Of a stretch of DNA of 41,517 bases, positions 18,090-26,389 are shown piece after piece. The stretch is from the NCBI RefSeq assembly GCF_025060895.1, contig NZ_JANZKV010000089.1, forward strand, positions 1 through 41,517, given 5' to 3'. Position numbers and translations under genes: made by a program. Each line of letters begins with the position of its first letter. Position 1 is the stretch's first letter. The notes beneath the pieces are model-generated. The model was not told where the DNA came from, ran no database searches, and saw only the letters and a list, made by a program, of their open reading frames with translations. The DNA comes from Stieleria sedimenti. GTDB lineage: Bacteria > Planctomycetota > Planctomycetia > Pirellulales > Pirellulaceae.

Positions 18090-18217
18090 GATGAATTCCT
18101 CGCGGTGTCGCGATCGGTGAAAACCGAACCCAAAATCGATCTTTCCCCTTTTTGAGCGATCCGTTGTCTGCTTTGGATCACGATCGCGACCCTAACCTTT
18201 GTGGAGAACTCTCATCG

Positions 18218-18610
18218 ATGGCTGATGAATCCAAGAAACCTGAAGCTGCAGCACCACCGGCCGAACAAGCGCAGACGCAACAACCCGTGCAAGTTCAGGT
18301 GAACGACAGCAACACGTTAGCGACCTACGCAAACTTCTGCCGCGTCACCGGGTCGCCGGAAGAGCTGATCGTCGATTTCGGTCTCAACCCGCAGCCGATC
18401 GGCGTGCCGAAAGAGCCGATCGAAGTCAAGCAACGCATCATCGTCAACTTCTTTACCGCCAAGCGACTGCTGGCCGCATTGCAAATGTCGATCGCCCGTC
18501 ACGAAGCCGTCTTTGGCGTGCTGGAAACGGACATCAACAAGCGTGTTCGCCCCGGATTGGCGCAGCAACAGAACGCTCCGCAAGCCGCACCCGCTCCCGC
18601 AGCCGAGTAG
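18218..18610 (+). CDS. DUF3467 family protein
   Basis: This 130-residue protein matches the DUF3467 pattern I know. After a Pro/Gln/Ala-rich leader, the core contains ATYANFCRVTGSPEELIVDF, then IEVKQRIIVNFFTAKRLLAA and a closing helix. The function of this family is not established. There is no signal peptide or membrane segment. The ATG at 18218 has GTGGAGAAC about 11 nt upstream. A strong hairpin terminator follows the stop at 18656-18690, so it forms a single-gene unit. It lies downstream of cluster A but is too far from it to be called part of that operon. Confidence 0.83.
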   Translation: MADESKKPEAAAPPAEQAQTQQPVQVQVNDSNTLATYANFCRVTGSPEELIVDFGLNPQPIGVPKEPIEVKQRIIVNFFTAKRLLAALQMSIARHEAVFGVLETDINKRVRPGLAQQQNAPQAAPAPAAE

Positions 18611-18655
18611 TCGGTTTTCGGCGGATCGCCGCCCAGACCGCAAAAATTCTTGAAA

Positions 18656-18690
18656 CCGCGTGCCGTCCGATCTCGGCACGCGGTTTTTTT
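18656..18690 (+). terminator. Rho-independent terminator
   Basis: CCGCGTGCCG and CGGCACGCGG form a perfect 10-bp GC-rich stem around an 8-nt loop, followed directly by seven T residues. It ends the DUF3467 transcript. Confidence 0.9.
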
Positions 18691-18752
18691 GCGCCTCATC
18701 GGTTACAACGGGCGTCTCCCGAACCTTTTCAGCCTAGTCCGAGCCCCGATCG

Positions 18753-19337
18753 ATGCAGTACCCGCTCAACCTCAGCTTCAAGCTCTTGACCTTTGGCCAA
18801 CGGATCGTCGCTACCGACGCCGACGGCAACGTGCTGATGTTCATCAAGCAAAAGATGTTCAAGCTGAAGGAAAAGGTCGAGATCTACAACGACGAGAAGC
18901 TGTCTCAGTTGATCTTTCGTATCGAAGCCGATCGGATGCTGGACTTCTCGGCCAATTACAGCTTCACCGACGCCGAAGGCAATCCCTGGGGATCGGTCCG
19001 TCGCAAGGGGATGCGATCGTTGTGGGCGGCGCACTACCAAGTGATGCAAGAAGGCCAAGTCGATATGGAGATCCGCGAAGAGAGCCCGATGAAGAAGGTG
19101 CTCGAAAGCATTCTCGGCGAGATTCCGCTGCTCGGCCTGGCCGCCGTCTATTTGCTCAATCCAAGCTACATCGTTTCCCGGCCCGATGGGACACCGCTCT
19201 TGAAACTGACCAAAAAGCCGGCGGTGTTTGAGGGCAAGTTTGTGCTCGAGAAGCTCAACGACATGCCCGAAGACGACGAGCTGCGGTCGCTGATGGCGCT
19301 GTTGATGCTGGTGCTGTTGGAACGCCGTCGCGGCTAA
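18753..19337 (+). CDS. LURP-one-related (tubby-like fold) protein
   Basis: This 194-residue protein resembles the LURP-one-related/scramblase-like (YxjI) family, a 12-strand beta barrel around a central helix. Visible signs are the alternating beta pattern with TDADGNVLMFIKQKMFKLKE near residues 22-42, then YNDEKLSQLIFRIE, and a second repeat with NPSYIVSRPDGTPLLKLTKK. A helix with Leu-rich spacing closes the protein. It has no signal peptide. The role of bacterial members is unknown; the fold may bind lipids. The ATG at 18753 follows the upstream terminator by about 60 bp, so it has its own promoter. The next gene is convergent. Confidence 0.75.
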   Translation: MQYPLNLSFKLLTFGQRIVATDADGNVLMFIKQKMFKLKEKVEIYNDEKLSQLIFRIEADRMLDFSANYSFTDAEGNPWGSVRRKGMRSLWAAHYQVMQEGQVDMEIREESPMKKVLESILGEIPLLGLAAVYLLNPSYIVSRPDGTPLLKLTKKPAVFEGKFVLEKLNDMPEDDELRSLMALLMLVLLERRRG

Positions 19338-19359
19338 CCGCGGGCCTGGGGGTGGACGA

Positions 19360-21045
19360 TCAATCGTCGACCACACCGATCAACAAGTTTCCGAACAGGG
19401 CCGCATCGTCGTTGGTTAATTGACGCGATGCGTTACAGATCACGACCATGCGGTGTGGCTGGGCCGGCGCAGTCACGATCGCGGTGATCGTCCGCGGTGT
19501 GAACGGGTCACCGTCGGGCGGGTACGCGACGACGTCATTGTCCCTGCTGGTCCGCCACTGTCCGTCAGGCGTTTTCCAGCGTACCGTCATCCGCGTCAAT
19601 CCGCGGCCTTGCTGGACCACTTGCACCTGAATCATGTAGCGGCGATTCGGCTCGGTAGGGAACGTCGCGATGCCGCTGGCGTCCTCCGCCGCGGTGATCG
19701 TCACTTGGCCGTCGCCGAGTACCACGTCTCCGCGTGCATCTCCGTTGTGCGTTTCCCAAACCGGTTCAACATCGAGCACGCTGGCGCCAATTTCGACATC
19801 GCCGGCCGCTGCAGTCGGTTCCGAGTCTGGTTGAGCCGATGGCCGCGTTTGCGGCGGAACCTTTGGCGCGGGTTTCTGCGTTGCGCCCGCGACGACCGAC
19901 GTGATCAATCGGGAAATGCCCGGGATCTGCGTCTCCCAATGCGGATAGGTATCCTTGCCTTTCCAGAGTGCCTCGTCACCGGCTTCGGGCCACCAGCGGC
20001 CCTGTTCGCCATACAGCCAGACCAATCCGTCGCCGGATGCGATCGCAGCGTTCAGGTTCCGTTTCAGCAGTGCCAGCCGATCGGACCGAGCGGGCTCGAG
20101 GGTGTATCGGCCGGCAAGATCGGGATGGATGGCATCCAGATAGACCGGGAATGCAACGCGGACTTGATTGCTGTACTTTTCTCGATTCTCGCCGGAAACC
20201 AGTTGAACGCCGCGCTGGCGGACGGCTTGGGCACAGCTTTGAAATTGGCCGGCCGAAGTGAACCAATACCCGTTTTCGCAGCCATCGATCAGGGTGATCG
20301 AGGGTGGAAGCACATCCAACCAGCCGTCGACCAGTGCCGGCAACAGCCCATACGCGTGACCCGCCAAACACCACTGGGCATCGCTGCGGCCGACCGGGGA
20401 AGGCCCGCGATGGTGGTGGTCTTCGATCAAGTAGCTGAGCAGGAAGAACGTGCAAATTTCGGCATCGGGAAACTCCGCCGCAATCGCCTCCATCATCTCG
20501 CGGCCGCGGCGTCGGGTAGCGGTTTGGTAGTCGGCAAAGTCGTGCTCCGTGGCAGCCGCCTGTCGTGAATACTGAAATTGTCGGTGCGGATGCGTGTAGG
20601 GCTCAAAGTCCAACAAAAGCCCACGCAACCCTGCTTGACGGGCCAAGCGTGCGGCGATGCGATAGTGGTCGACGATCGTTTGCCAGCCGTCATCGTCGAA
20701 CCAATCCACAGCCCCGGGATTCGCCTTGAGCAACAGAAAGTTGTCCGGCATCGATTCTTTGGAAACGGCCGCGGCAGCTTCGATCGATCGCCGGACATCC
20801 AATTGACTCCAGTCGTCGGTCCCGTGCGCGGTGGCCAACGGGTCCGGATTTCCTGAATCGGCATGCAGCGTCAACACGCAACCGGTCAGCGGCAATTCGC
20901 CAGGCATCTTGTCCAGATCGCGGGCGAACTGCGCGACGGTCGGCGCGTTCCATCCGCAAGTGATGATCCGCGGTGAGGGGGGCTGGGCATTCGCGGCGGA
21001 AACCCAGATGAGCCAGACGACGAGGAACGATTTTCGATGGACCAT
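19360..21045 (-). CDS. Secreted protein, glycoside-hydrolase-like TIM barrel with beta-sandwich tail
   Basis: This is a predicted exported protein of 561 residues. The signal peptide is MVHRKSFLVVWLIWVSAANA. The mature part begins with RIITCGWNAPTVAQF and has the rhythm of a TIM barrel. LRGLLLDFEPY near residue 170 carries an Asp and a Glu at the end of a strand, as in several glycosidases, and ICTFFLLSYL and ITLIDGCENGYW follow. A Pro/Thr-rich linker (about 390-420) leads to a C-terminal beta-sandwich-like region resembling a carbohydrate-binding module. I cannot assign a GH family. The ATG at 21045 is chosen because it gives a clean signal peptide; the frame is open further upstream. Confidence 0.65.
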   Translation of the reverse strand: MVHRKSFLVVWLIWVSAANAQPPSPRIITCGWNAPTVAQFARDLDKMPGELPLTGCVLTLHADSGNPDPLATAHGTDDWSQLDVRRSIEAAAAVSKESMPDNFLLLKANPGAVDWFDDDGWQTIVDHYRIAARLARQAGLRGLLLDFEPYTHPHRQFQYSRQAAATEHDFADYQTATRRRGREMMEAIAAEFPDAEICTFFLLSYLIEDHHHRGPSPVGRSDAQWCLAGHAYGLLPALVDGWLDVLPPSITLIDGCENGYWFTSAGQFQSCAQAVRQRGVQLVSGENREKYSNQVRVAFPVYLDAIHPDLAGRYTLEPARSDRLALLKRNLNAAIASGDGLVWLYGEQGRWWPEAGDEALWKGKDTYPHWETQIPGISRLITSVVAGATQKPAPKVPPQTRPSAQPDSEPTAAAGDVEIGASVLDVEPVWETHNGDARGDVVLGDGQVTITAAEDASGIATFPTEPNRRYMIQVQVVQQGRGLTRMTVRWKTPDGQWRTSRDNDVVAYPPDGDPFTPRTITAIVTAPAQPHRMVVICNASRQLTNDDAALFGNLLIGVVDD

Positions 21046-21131
21046 CCGATGATTGTAACCCGTTTGTCTCGACCCGCGTTCGCGTTCTGCCTGTAACACA
21101 CACAACGAGTAACGGCGTGCCGGCCGAGGGC

Positions 21132-21845
21132 CTATTTCCTCACCGTGCTCATGCCCCCGTCGACCCCCAGCGTCTGGCCGGTGATCCACGGCCCGTCGGT
21201 CAATAAATAGTGGCTCATCGACGCGATATCGTCGATCGTTCCGGTGCGTCCGAGCGGATACCGGGCGGCCATCGCCTGCTCCTTTTCTTCGTCGCCAAAG
21301 AACTGGCTGGCCAACGGGGTGTCGACCAGCGCCGGCGCGACGCAGTTGACACGGATCTTGGGTGACAACTCGGCGGCCAGTGTCCGGGCTAGTCCCTCGA
21401 CACCGGCTTTGGCGACGGCGACTGAGGCGTGTAGGGGGATTCCCAACTTGACTGCGACGGTGCTGTACAGCACGACGCTGGCCGCGTCAGCGGCCCGCAG
21501 CCCCTTCATCGCAGCCTGGATGCACTTGATCGCCCCGACGACGTTCAATTCAAAATCCTCCCGAAACGCTTCCGGCGCGATGCCACGGAACGATCTCAAT
21601 CGAATCGATCCGGGGCAGTAGGCCAGCCCGCGGATCACGCCGGGAAGCAGCTCGCCGGAAATCTCGTCTCGGGTCACGTCGATTGCAACGTGCTTGACAC
21701 CGGGCAAGGCACCGGCGTGCTCCCAGGTCCGGCTCAGGACGGTGACCGCGCAATCCTCTTGGACAAGCCGTTTGACAATCCCCAGCCCGATTCCGCTGCT
21801 GCCGCCGACGACGACAAACTCACCTTGACTCAACTCGTTACTCAA
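21132..21845 (-). CDS. Short-chain dehydrogenase/reductase-like protein without catalytic Tyr
   Basis: This 237-residue protein has the SDR Rossmann fold. The nucleotide loop GGSSGIG is at 14-20, the structural Asn in NVVG at 101, a Ser at 128 and Lys at 146 (AKAG). The residue four before the Lys, normally the catalytic Tyr, is Val142 (HASVAVAKAG). The C-terminal VNCVAPALVDTPL and GQTLGVDGGMS are typical of the classical family. Without the Tyr the usual hydride-transfer chemistry is doubtful. It may bind NAD(P) for another purpose or use a different acid. The start is ATG at 21845. It is followed downstream by the secreted hydrolase gene on the same strand. Confidence 0.82.
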   Translation of the reverse strand: MSNELSQGEFVVVGGSSGIGLGIVKRLVQEDCAVTVLSRTWEHAGALPGVKHVAIDVTRDEISGELLPGVIRGLAYCPGSIRLRSFRGIAPEAFREDFELNVVGAIKCIQAAMKGLRAADAASVVLYSTVAVKLGIPLHASVAVAKAGVEGLARTLAAELSPKIRVNCVAPALVDTPLASQFFGDEEKEQAMAARYPLGRTGTIDDIASMSHYLLTDGPWITGQTLGVDGGMSTVRK

Positions 21846-21943
21846 TTTTGATCCACCGCGGTTGTGAACGCTTTAGTTCGTTACCCGACAGGGCCGGGCG
21901 ATTGGGAAAGCGTAGAGCGCCGGCAATAGAGGTCTGGACCACG

Positions 21944-21972
21944 AAAAAACCCCGCGAGCGAGGCTCGCGGGG
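21944..21972 (-). terminator. Rho-independent terminator for the small minus-strand gene
   Basis: CCCCGCGAGC-GAG-GCTCGCGGGG is a perfect 10-bp stem. On the minus strand it is followed by six U residues (AAAAAA at 21944-21949 on the plus strand). It lies about 65 bp past the stop of the gene ending at 22039. Confidence 0.88.
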
Positions 21973-22038
21973 TGTCTGGGTCTTTCTCAGCGTTGATGCT
22001 GCCGTGCGACGACGGCAACCGGGGTTGATCGGTGCGAT

Positions 22039-22272
22039 CTATTCGCGGGGGCGGATGGCACCGGTCAGGCCGCTGTAATCAATACGGTCGGTGTTGTGCC
22101 ACAGCGGTTGTCCTCGTTCCACTCGGCTACGCAGCACTTCAATCTTCTCGGGGCTTCCGGCAGGAGCGTCGGTCGGCGAGAATCGGTCGTCTTCGTGGGG
22201 CACGAAGTCTTCGTCGTGTCCGTAACGAAGGATCGCCTCGAAGACGTTCTTGCATCTTGTCATGTCTTTCAT
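22039..22272 (-). CDS. Small uncharacterised protein
   Basis: This is a short product of 77 residues with no family name I can give. It is acidic in the middle (RYGHDEDFVPHEDDRFSP) and ends with QPLWHNTDRIDYSGLTGAIR, a dense aromatic and glycine-rich segment that looks selected. I prefer the ATG at 22272 (MKDMTRCKNVF); ATG codons at 22311 and 22263 are also in frame. A clear terminator follows at 21944-21972, which supports a real transcript. It has no signal peptide or membrane helix. Confidence 0.6.
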   Translation of the reverse strand: MKDMTRCKNVFEAILRYGHDEDFVPHEDDRFSPTDAPAGSPEKIEVLRSRVERGQPLWHNTDRIDYSGLTGAIRPRE

Positions 22273-22311
22273 TTCGTTCCGCTCAAAAATATCGGTTGGG
22301 GGGTTCGACAA

Positions 22312-22844
22312 CTATGTCTGAACGACTTTGGTGCATCGGTCCAGGCAGACGCACGTGATTCGTCAACAGTCACTCTTTGTTAACAGTAACTTTTTGCCCA
22401 CGGGCGCAACTTCGCGCAACCCGGGCTGGGACGAGGGGATTATTCACGTCGCTTGACGGGAGTCAAGAAAATTGTCGGGTGGTCCCACGCCGCCGCAGGA
22501 CTCCGAAGGGGTGTGGAATGCTTTGATTTGCGGGCACCCGCAAGTGGCGAAAATCACCGCCGGAGCGGCCTGACGACGACGTCGCAAACCGGGTTCATGC
22601 CCCCTTCACGCGTCAAGGGGGCAGATCTTAACATAGGTGGCCCACCGCGGTGAATCCATTCACCGGCAGATCGTCAATGGGGCAGCCTACAAAATAACAG
22701 CTTTGGCGCGTGTCACCTTGCCGACTGTGGAAAATCGGTGCACAATCGCTAGGTTTTCGATCGCGCAGGGGTGGGAAAAAAGTTTCAATTTTTTCTTTGT
22801 CGCGGTTCCTTCGGTTCGACTATTTCGTAGTGGTGGTGCTAGGT
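22312..22844. other. Intergenic region with divergent promoters, no gene seen
   Basis: This 533-bp stretch lies between the small minus-strand gene and yjbQ. It contains near-repeats GTCAACAGTCAC and GTTAACAGTAAC around 22360-22392, a small hairpin CTTGACgggaGTCAAG at 22452-22467, the overlapping palindromes at 22643-22664, and a possible promoter TTGCCG-17 nt-CACAAT at 22718-22746. Base composition is more AT-rich than in the genes. I see no convincing coding frame; frames open here are shadows or lack any start signal. Confidence 0.6.
22643..22664. promoter_or_regulatory. Overlapping palindromes upstream of yjbQ
   Basis: CACCGCGGTG (22643-22652) overlaps GGTGAAT-CC-ATTCACC (22649-22664); both are perfect. 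They lie about 55 bp before a sequence like a sigma-70 promoter (TTGCCG, 17-nt spacer, CACAAT). They could form an operator. The evidence is symmetry and position only. Confidence 0.3.
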
Positions 22845-23261
22845 ATGTGGGTTCAGCGAACATTGACGCTTGCGGCCAAACCACGAGGATTCCATCTGGT
22901 GACCTCGGACGTCTTGAACGGTGTGCCCGAGATCGCGACCGTACAGACGGGACTGTTGCACGTGTTCATCCAACACACCAGCGCCTCACTGACGATCAAC
23001 GAGAACGCCGACCCCGACGTCCGCGCGGATTTCGAAACGGCGATGAACCACGCGGTCCCCGAATCCCTGCCCTACGTTCATACGATCGAGGGTCGCGACG
23101 ACATGCCCGCCCACGTCAAAGCAAGCATGATGGGGGCCAGCGTCCAGATTCCGATCGGCGGCGGGCGGTTACTGCTGGGCGCCTGGCAGGGGATCTATCT
23201 CTGCGAGCATCGCAACCACGGCGGATCGCGAAAACTGGTGTTGACGCTGACGGGCCTCTGA
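22845..23261 (+). CDS. yjbQ: YjbQ/UPF0047 family protein
   Basis: This 138-residue protein matches the YjbQ (UPF0047) family in length and motifs: FIQHTSASLTINENADPDVR near residues 40-60, a His-containing segment EGRDDMPAHVKASMMG, and LGAWQGIYLCEHRNHGGSRK at the end. The conserved His and Asp residues form the family's active site. E. coli YjbQ shows weak thiamine-phosphate synthase activity, but the true role is unsettled. The ATG at 22845 gives the usual N-terminus (MWVQRTLTLAAKPRGFH); the frame is open upstream. It is transcribed alone, convergent with the glycosidase gene. Confidence 0.92.
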   Translation: MWVQRTLTLAAKPRGFHLVTSDVLNGVPEIATVQTGLLHVFIQHTSASLTINENADPDVRADFETAMNHAVPESLPYVHTIEGRDDMPAHVKASMMGASVQIPIGGGRLLLGAWQGIYLCEHRNHGGSRKLVLTLTGL

Positions 23262-23323
23262 TCGAATGGGATCAACCGGTTGGTCGCTCGCCGGGGCGTT
23301 ACACCGGGAGACGCATCCGCCGA

Positions 23324-26059
23324 TCAGCGGACCCGCTCGCTGCCGACGTGTTTGGGCACGTCGGCTTGGCTGCGGATCATCGAAGCGACCAACGCCGTCC
23401 AGCCGGTTTGGTGGCTGGCGCCGAGCCCCTTGCCGTTGTCGGCATGAAAGTACTCGTAGAACAGAATCAAGTCTTTCCAGGCGGGGTCGTCGCGGTAGCG
23501 AGTTTCCTCGCCGTGCGCCGGCCGGGCATCGTTTTCGTCGCGTTCGAACAGCGAAATGCAGCGTCTTTCCAATTCCCGAGCAACTTCCATCAGCGTCATG
23601 CTCTGCCCGCTGCCGGTCGGGCATTCCACCCGAAACGACTCCCCGTAAAACGCGTGGTAGCGTTTGAGCGATTGGATGATCAGGTAGTTCATCGGGAACC
23701 AGATCGGCCCACGCCAGTTGCTGTTGCCGCCGAACATCCCGCTCTCACTCTCACCGGGAACGTATTGGACTTCGTGATGTTGACCGCCGAAGTCGAACAC
23801 GAAGGGTTCGGCGCCGTGGGCGGCGGACATGCTGCGAATTCCGTAGGGCGAGAGGAACTCGGTTTCGTCCAGCATCACGCTCAATAGGCGTCGAAAGCGG
23901 TCTTCGCTGGGGATCGCCAACAATCGTCGCGAGACCTTCGTCTCCTCGGGATCTTCGCCCTCCATGTACGTCATGTGTTGCGTCAGGTCGGGGCGACTGT
24001 TCAAGAACCATTTCATCCGTCGCTTGAAACCGGGCAACTTGTCGATGATGTGTTCTTCCAGAATCACGCCGGTCGTCAGGGGCAACAGCCCGACGAGCGA
24101 GCGCACGCGGATCGGAATGGATTGTCCGTCGACATACAGGTGGTCGTAATAGAACCCTTCGGTCTCGTCCCAAAGTCCCGAGCCGTCCATGCTGTTCATC
24201 GCCTCGGCAATGGCGATGTAGTGTTCAAAGAACTTGCTGGCCATGTCGCCGTAGGCTTCGTTTTCATCGGCCAGCTCGATCGCCATCCGCAACATGGTCC
24301 CGCAATAGAACGCCATCCAAGCGGTCCCGTCGGCCTGTTCCAGGTGACCGCGCGGCAGCGGTTTGCTGCGGTCGAACACGCCGATGTTGTCCAGCCCGAG
24401 GAAGCCGCCGGAAAAGATGTTCTTGCCACGTGGGTCTTTGCGATTGACCCACCAGGTGAAATTCAGCAGCAGTTTTTGAAACGCGCGGGCGAGAAACAAT
24501 TTGTCCCGATGGTGTGGCGGACCGCTGGCCTTGTAGACCTGCCAAACGCCCCAGGCGTGGACGGGCGGATTGACATCGTCGAGATGCCATTCGTAGGCCG
24601 GGATTTGGCCATTGGGGTGCATGTACCATTCACGCAAGAACAAGATCATCTGATCTCTGGCGAATCCATAATCCAAGTGAGCCATCGGAACCATGTGGAA
24701 GGCCAGGTCCCAGGCGGCGTACCAGGGGTACTCCCATTTGTCCGGCATCGAGATCACGTCGCGGTTGAACAGGTGACGCCACTCGCTGTTGCGTCCCTGT
24801 TTGCGTGCTTCATTGGCCGGCGGACCGTTGGGATCACCGTCCAGCCAGGTGCGAACGACGTAGTGATAGAACTGTTTCGTCCACAGCAATCCGGCATAAG
24901 CTTGGCGGATGACCGGGCGCCGGCACTCGGCGACCGAATCCGGGATGCGAGTTTTGTAAAACGCATCGGCTTCGCGCTTTCGCGTCTCAAAGATCGAATC
25001 AAAGCGTTCGCCCAATGCGGCCGCCGAGAACTTCGCGATGTCGCCGCCACAGTCTTCCTTGATGATCGGCTCGTGGGTGCCTGACAATCGCATCTTGATC
25101 GTCTTGGTCACGCCCGGCAGCACCAGATCCAGTCCGTAGGCGGCGCACTTGGTCCCGCGTTGATCCGGGTTGACGGTTTTGACTTCGCCCTTGACGACGT
25201 AGTGGTGGAACGCGTCTTTGTAGTAGTCCGATTCCGACGGCAAGTCGGGATGGCGGCTGGCATTGGTTTCGTTGTCGGTGAACAGCCACGCCCAGGTTTC
25301 CGGGGTGCCCATGCAATCGCAAGCGAACCAGAATTCGTTCAGCGATTCGTGAAAGGTTTTGACCACGTCGCCGACCAGCTTCATCGTCGGCCGGGTCGTG
25401 CAGCCTTCATCGGTGCATTGCCAGGTCCACGTGTTGCGAAAGAACAACTGGGGCAACACGTGCAGCACGGCGGGCTGCGGTCCGCGGTTGGTGATGTTCA
25501 GTCGGATCAGGATGTCATCGGGACCGGCCTTGGCGTATTCGACTTCGACATCAAAGTAGCGTGATTGGTCAAACACGCCGGTATCGATCAATTCGAATTC
25601 CGGTTCGGTGCGTTCCCGACTGCGCGAAACATCGACCAATTCGTCGTACGGATAAATCGCGTGCGGGTACTTGTACAAGCCCCGCATGTAGCTGTGCGTG
25701 GGCGTGCTATCGAGATAGTAATAGCACTCCTTGACGTCTTCGCCGTGGTTGCCTTCGGGGCCTGTCACGCCGAACAGCCGTTCCTTGAGAATCGGGTCGC
25801 GGCCGTTCCAGAGGGCGACCGAAAAACACAATCGACCTTCGCGGTCACAGATGCCCAGCAATCCGTCTTCGCCCCAGCGGTAGGCCCGACTGCGGGCATG
25901 ATCGTGGGGAAAGTAGCTCCACGTCGCGTCACCGCCGTCGCTGTAATCTTCGCGAACCGTCCCCCATTGTCGCTCCGACAGGTAGGGTCCCCAGCGCTGC
26001 CAATTCTGAAGGCGTTTGGCGCTTTCGTCTAAACGTCGGTCTTCGGCAGTCATGGGCAT
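23324..26059 (-). CDS. GH63/MGH1-like glycoside hydrolase (glucosidase)
   Basis: This 911-residue protein is an inverting (alpha/alpha)6-barrel glycosidase related to GH63 and mannosylglycerate-hydrolase-type enzymes. The N-terminal 300 residues form a beta-rich domain (for example WGPYLSERQWGTVREDYS). The barrel holds KWEYPWYAAWDLAFHMVPMA, with the Asp usual for the catalytic acid, and then IPAYEWHLDDVNPPVHAW. A late segment NSNWRGPIWFPMNYLIIQSL is also typical. It has no signal peptide, so it probably acts in the cytoplasm, perhaps on alpha-glucosides or glucosylglycerate-type solutes; the substrate is inferred. The ATG at 26059 has a second ATG two codons on. No partner gene overlaps it. 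Confidence 0.85.
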   Translation of the reverse strand: MPMTAEDRRLDESAKRLQNWQRWGPYLSERQWGTVREDYSDGGDATWSYFPHDHARSRAYRWGEDGLLGICDREGRLCFSVALWNGRDPILKERLFGVTGPEGNHGEDVKECYYYLDSTPTHSYMRGLYKYPHAIYPYDELVDVSRSRERTEPEFELIDTGVFDQSRYFDVEVEYAKAGPDDILIRLNITNRGPQPAVLHVLPQLFFRNTWTWQCTDEGCTTRPTMKLVGDVVKTFHESLNEFWFACDCMGTPETWAWLFTDNETNASRHPDLPSESDYYKDAFHHYVVKGEVKTVNPDQRGTKCAAYGLDLVLPGVTKTIKMRLSGTHEPIIKEDCGGDIAKFSAAALGERFDSIFETRKREADAFYKTRIPDSVAECRRPVIRQAYAGLLWTKQFYHYVVRTWLDGDPNGPPANEARKQGRNSEWRHLFNRDVISMPDKWEYPWYAAWDLAFHMVPMAHLDYGFARDQMILFLREWYMHPNGQIPAYEWHLDDVNPPVHAWGVWQVYKASGPPHHRDKLFLARAFQKLLLNFTWWVNRKDPRGKNIFSGGFLGLDNIGVFDRSKPLPRGHLEQADGTAWMAFYCGTMLRMAIELADENEAYGDMASKFFEHYIAIAEAMNSMDGSGLWDETEGFYYDHLYVDGQSIPIRVRSLVGLLPLTTGVILEEHIIDKLPGFKRRMKWFLNSRPDLTQHMTYMEGEDPEETKVSRRLLAIPSEDRFRRLLSVMLDETEFLSPYGIRSMSAAHGAEPFVFDFGGQHHEVQYVPGESESGMFGGNSNWRGPIWFPMNYLIIQSLKRYHAFYGESFRVECPTGSGQSMTLMEVARELERRCISLFERDENDARPAHGEETRYRDDPAWKDLILFYEYFHADNGKGLGASHQTGWTALVASMIRSQADVPKHVGSERVR

Positions 26060-26216
26060 CGGATCCGTGCGAGCGGGACTTGGTATGCAAACGGTGAAAC
26101 GGTCATCAACGGAGCCGAGGGCGCTCGCAGTGTGATGGCCCGTTCCTGCCGCTCAAATCGTAGCGGATCGGCGTGAGCGGCCTGTCGATTGAAGCCCGCA
26201 CGCGTCGGCAAGGGGC

Positions 26217-26282
26217 CACGCGGCGCCCCTCGCTAACGCGGCGCCGCTCGCTAATGCGGCGCCGCTCGCTAACGCGGCGCCG
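26217..26282. repeat. 18-bp tandem repeat, three and a half copies
   Basis: The unit CTCGCTAACGCGGCGCCG occurs at 26229-26246, 26247-26264 (one base changed) and 26265-26282, with a partial copy before it. It lies between the glycosidase and phosphoglycerate kinase genes, downstream of the latter. Confidence 0.9.
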
Positions 26283-26389
26283 CTGACATGATCACGCTGA
26301 TTTCGGAACATCGATTCAATCGACAGGCACTCAATCGACAGGCCACGAGCCTCTCCGGGCTCACGCAGCGTTTAAACGTTGACGGAATC

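Noticed and set aside
19420-20568. 382-codon plus-strand frame opposite the secreted hydrolase-like gene
   Set aside because: The minus strand has a signal peptide and barrel-like rhythm; the plus frame has no motif and high Arg content.
22637-23887. 416-codon plus-strand frame across yjbQ and the 3' part of the glycosidase gene
   Set aside because: It overlaps two well-supported genes in other frames and has an Arg-rich composition typical of an out-of-frame translation.
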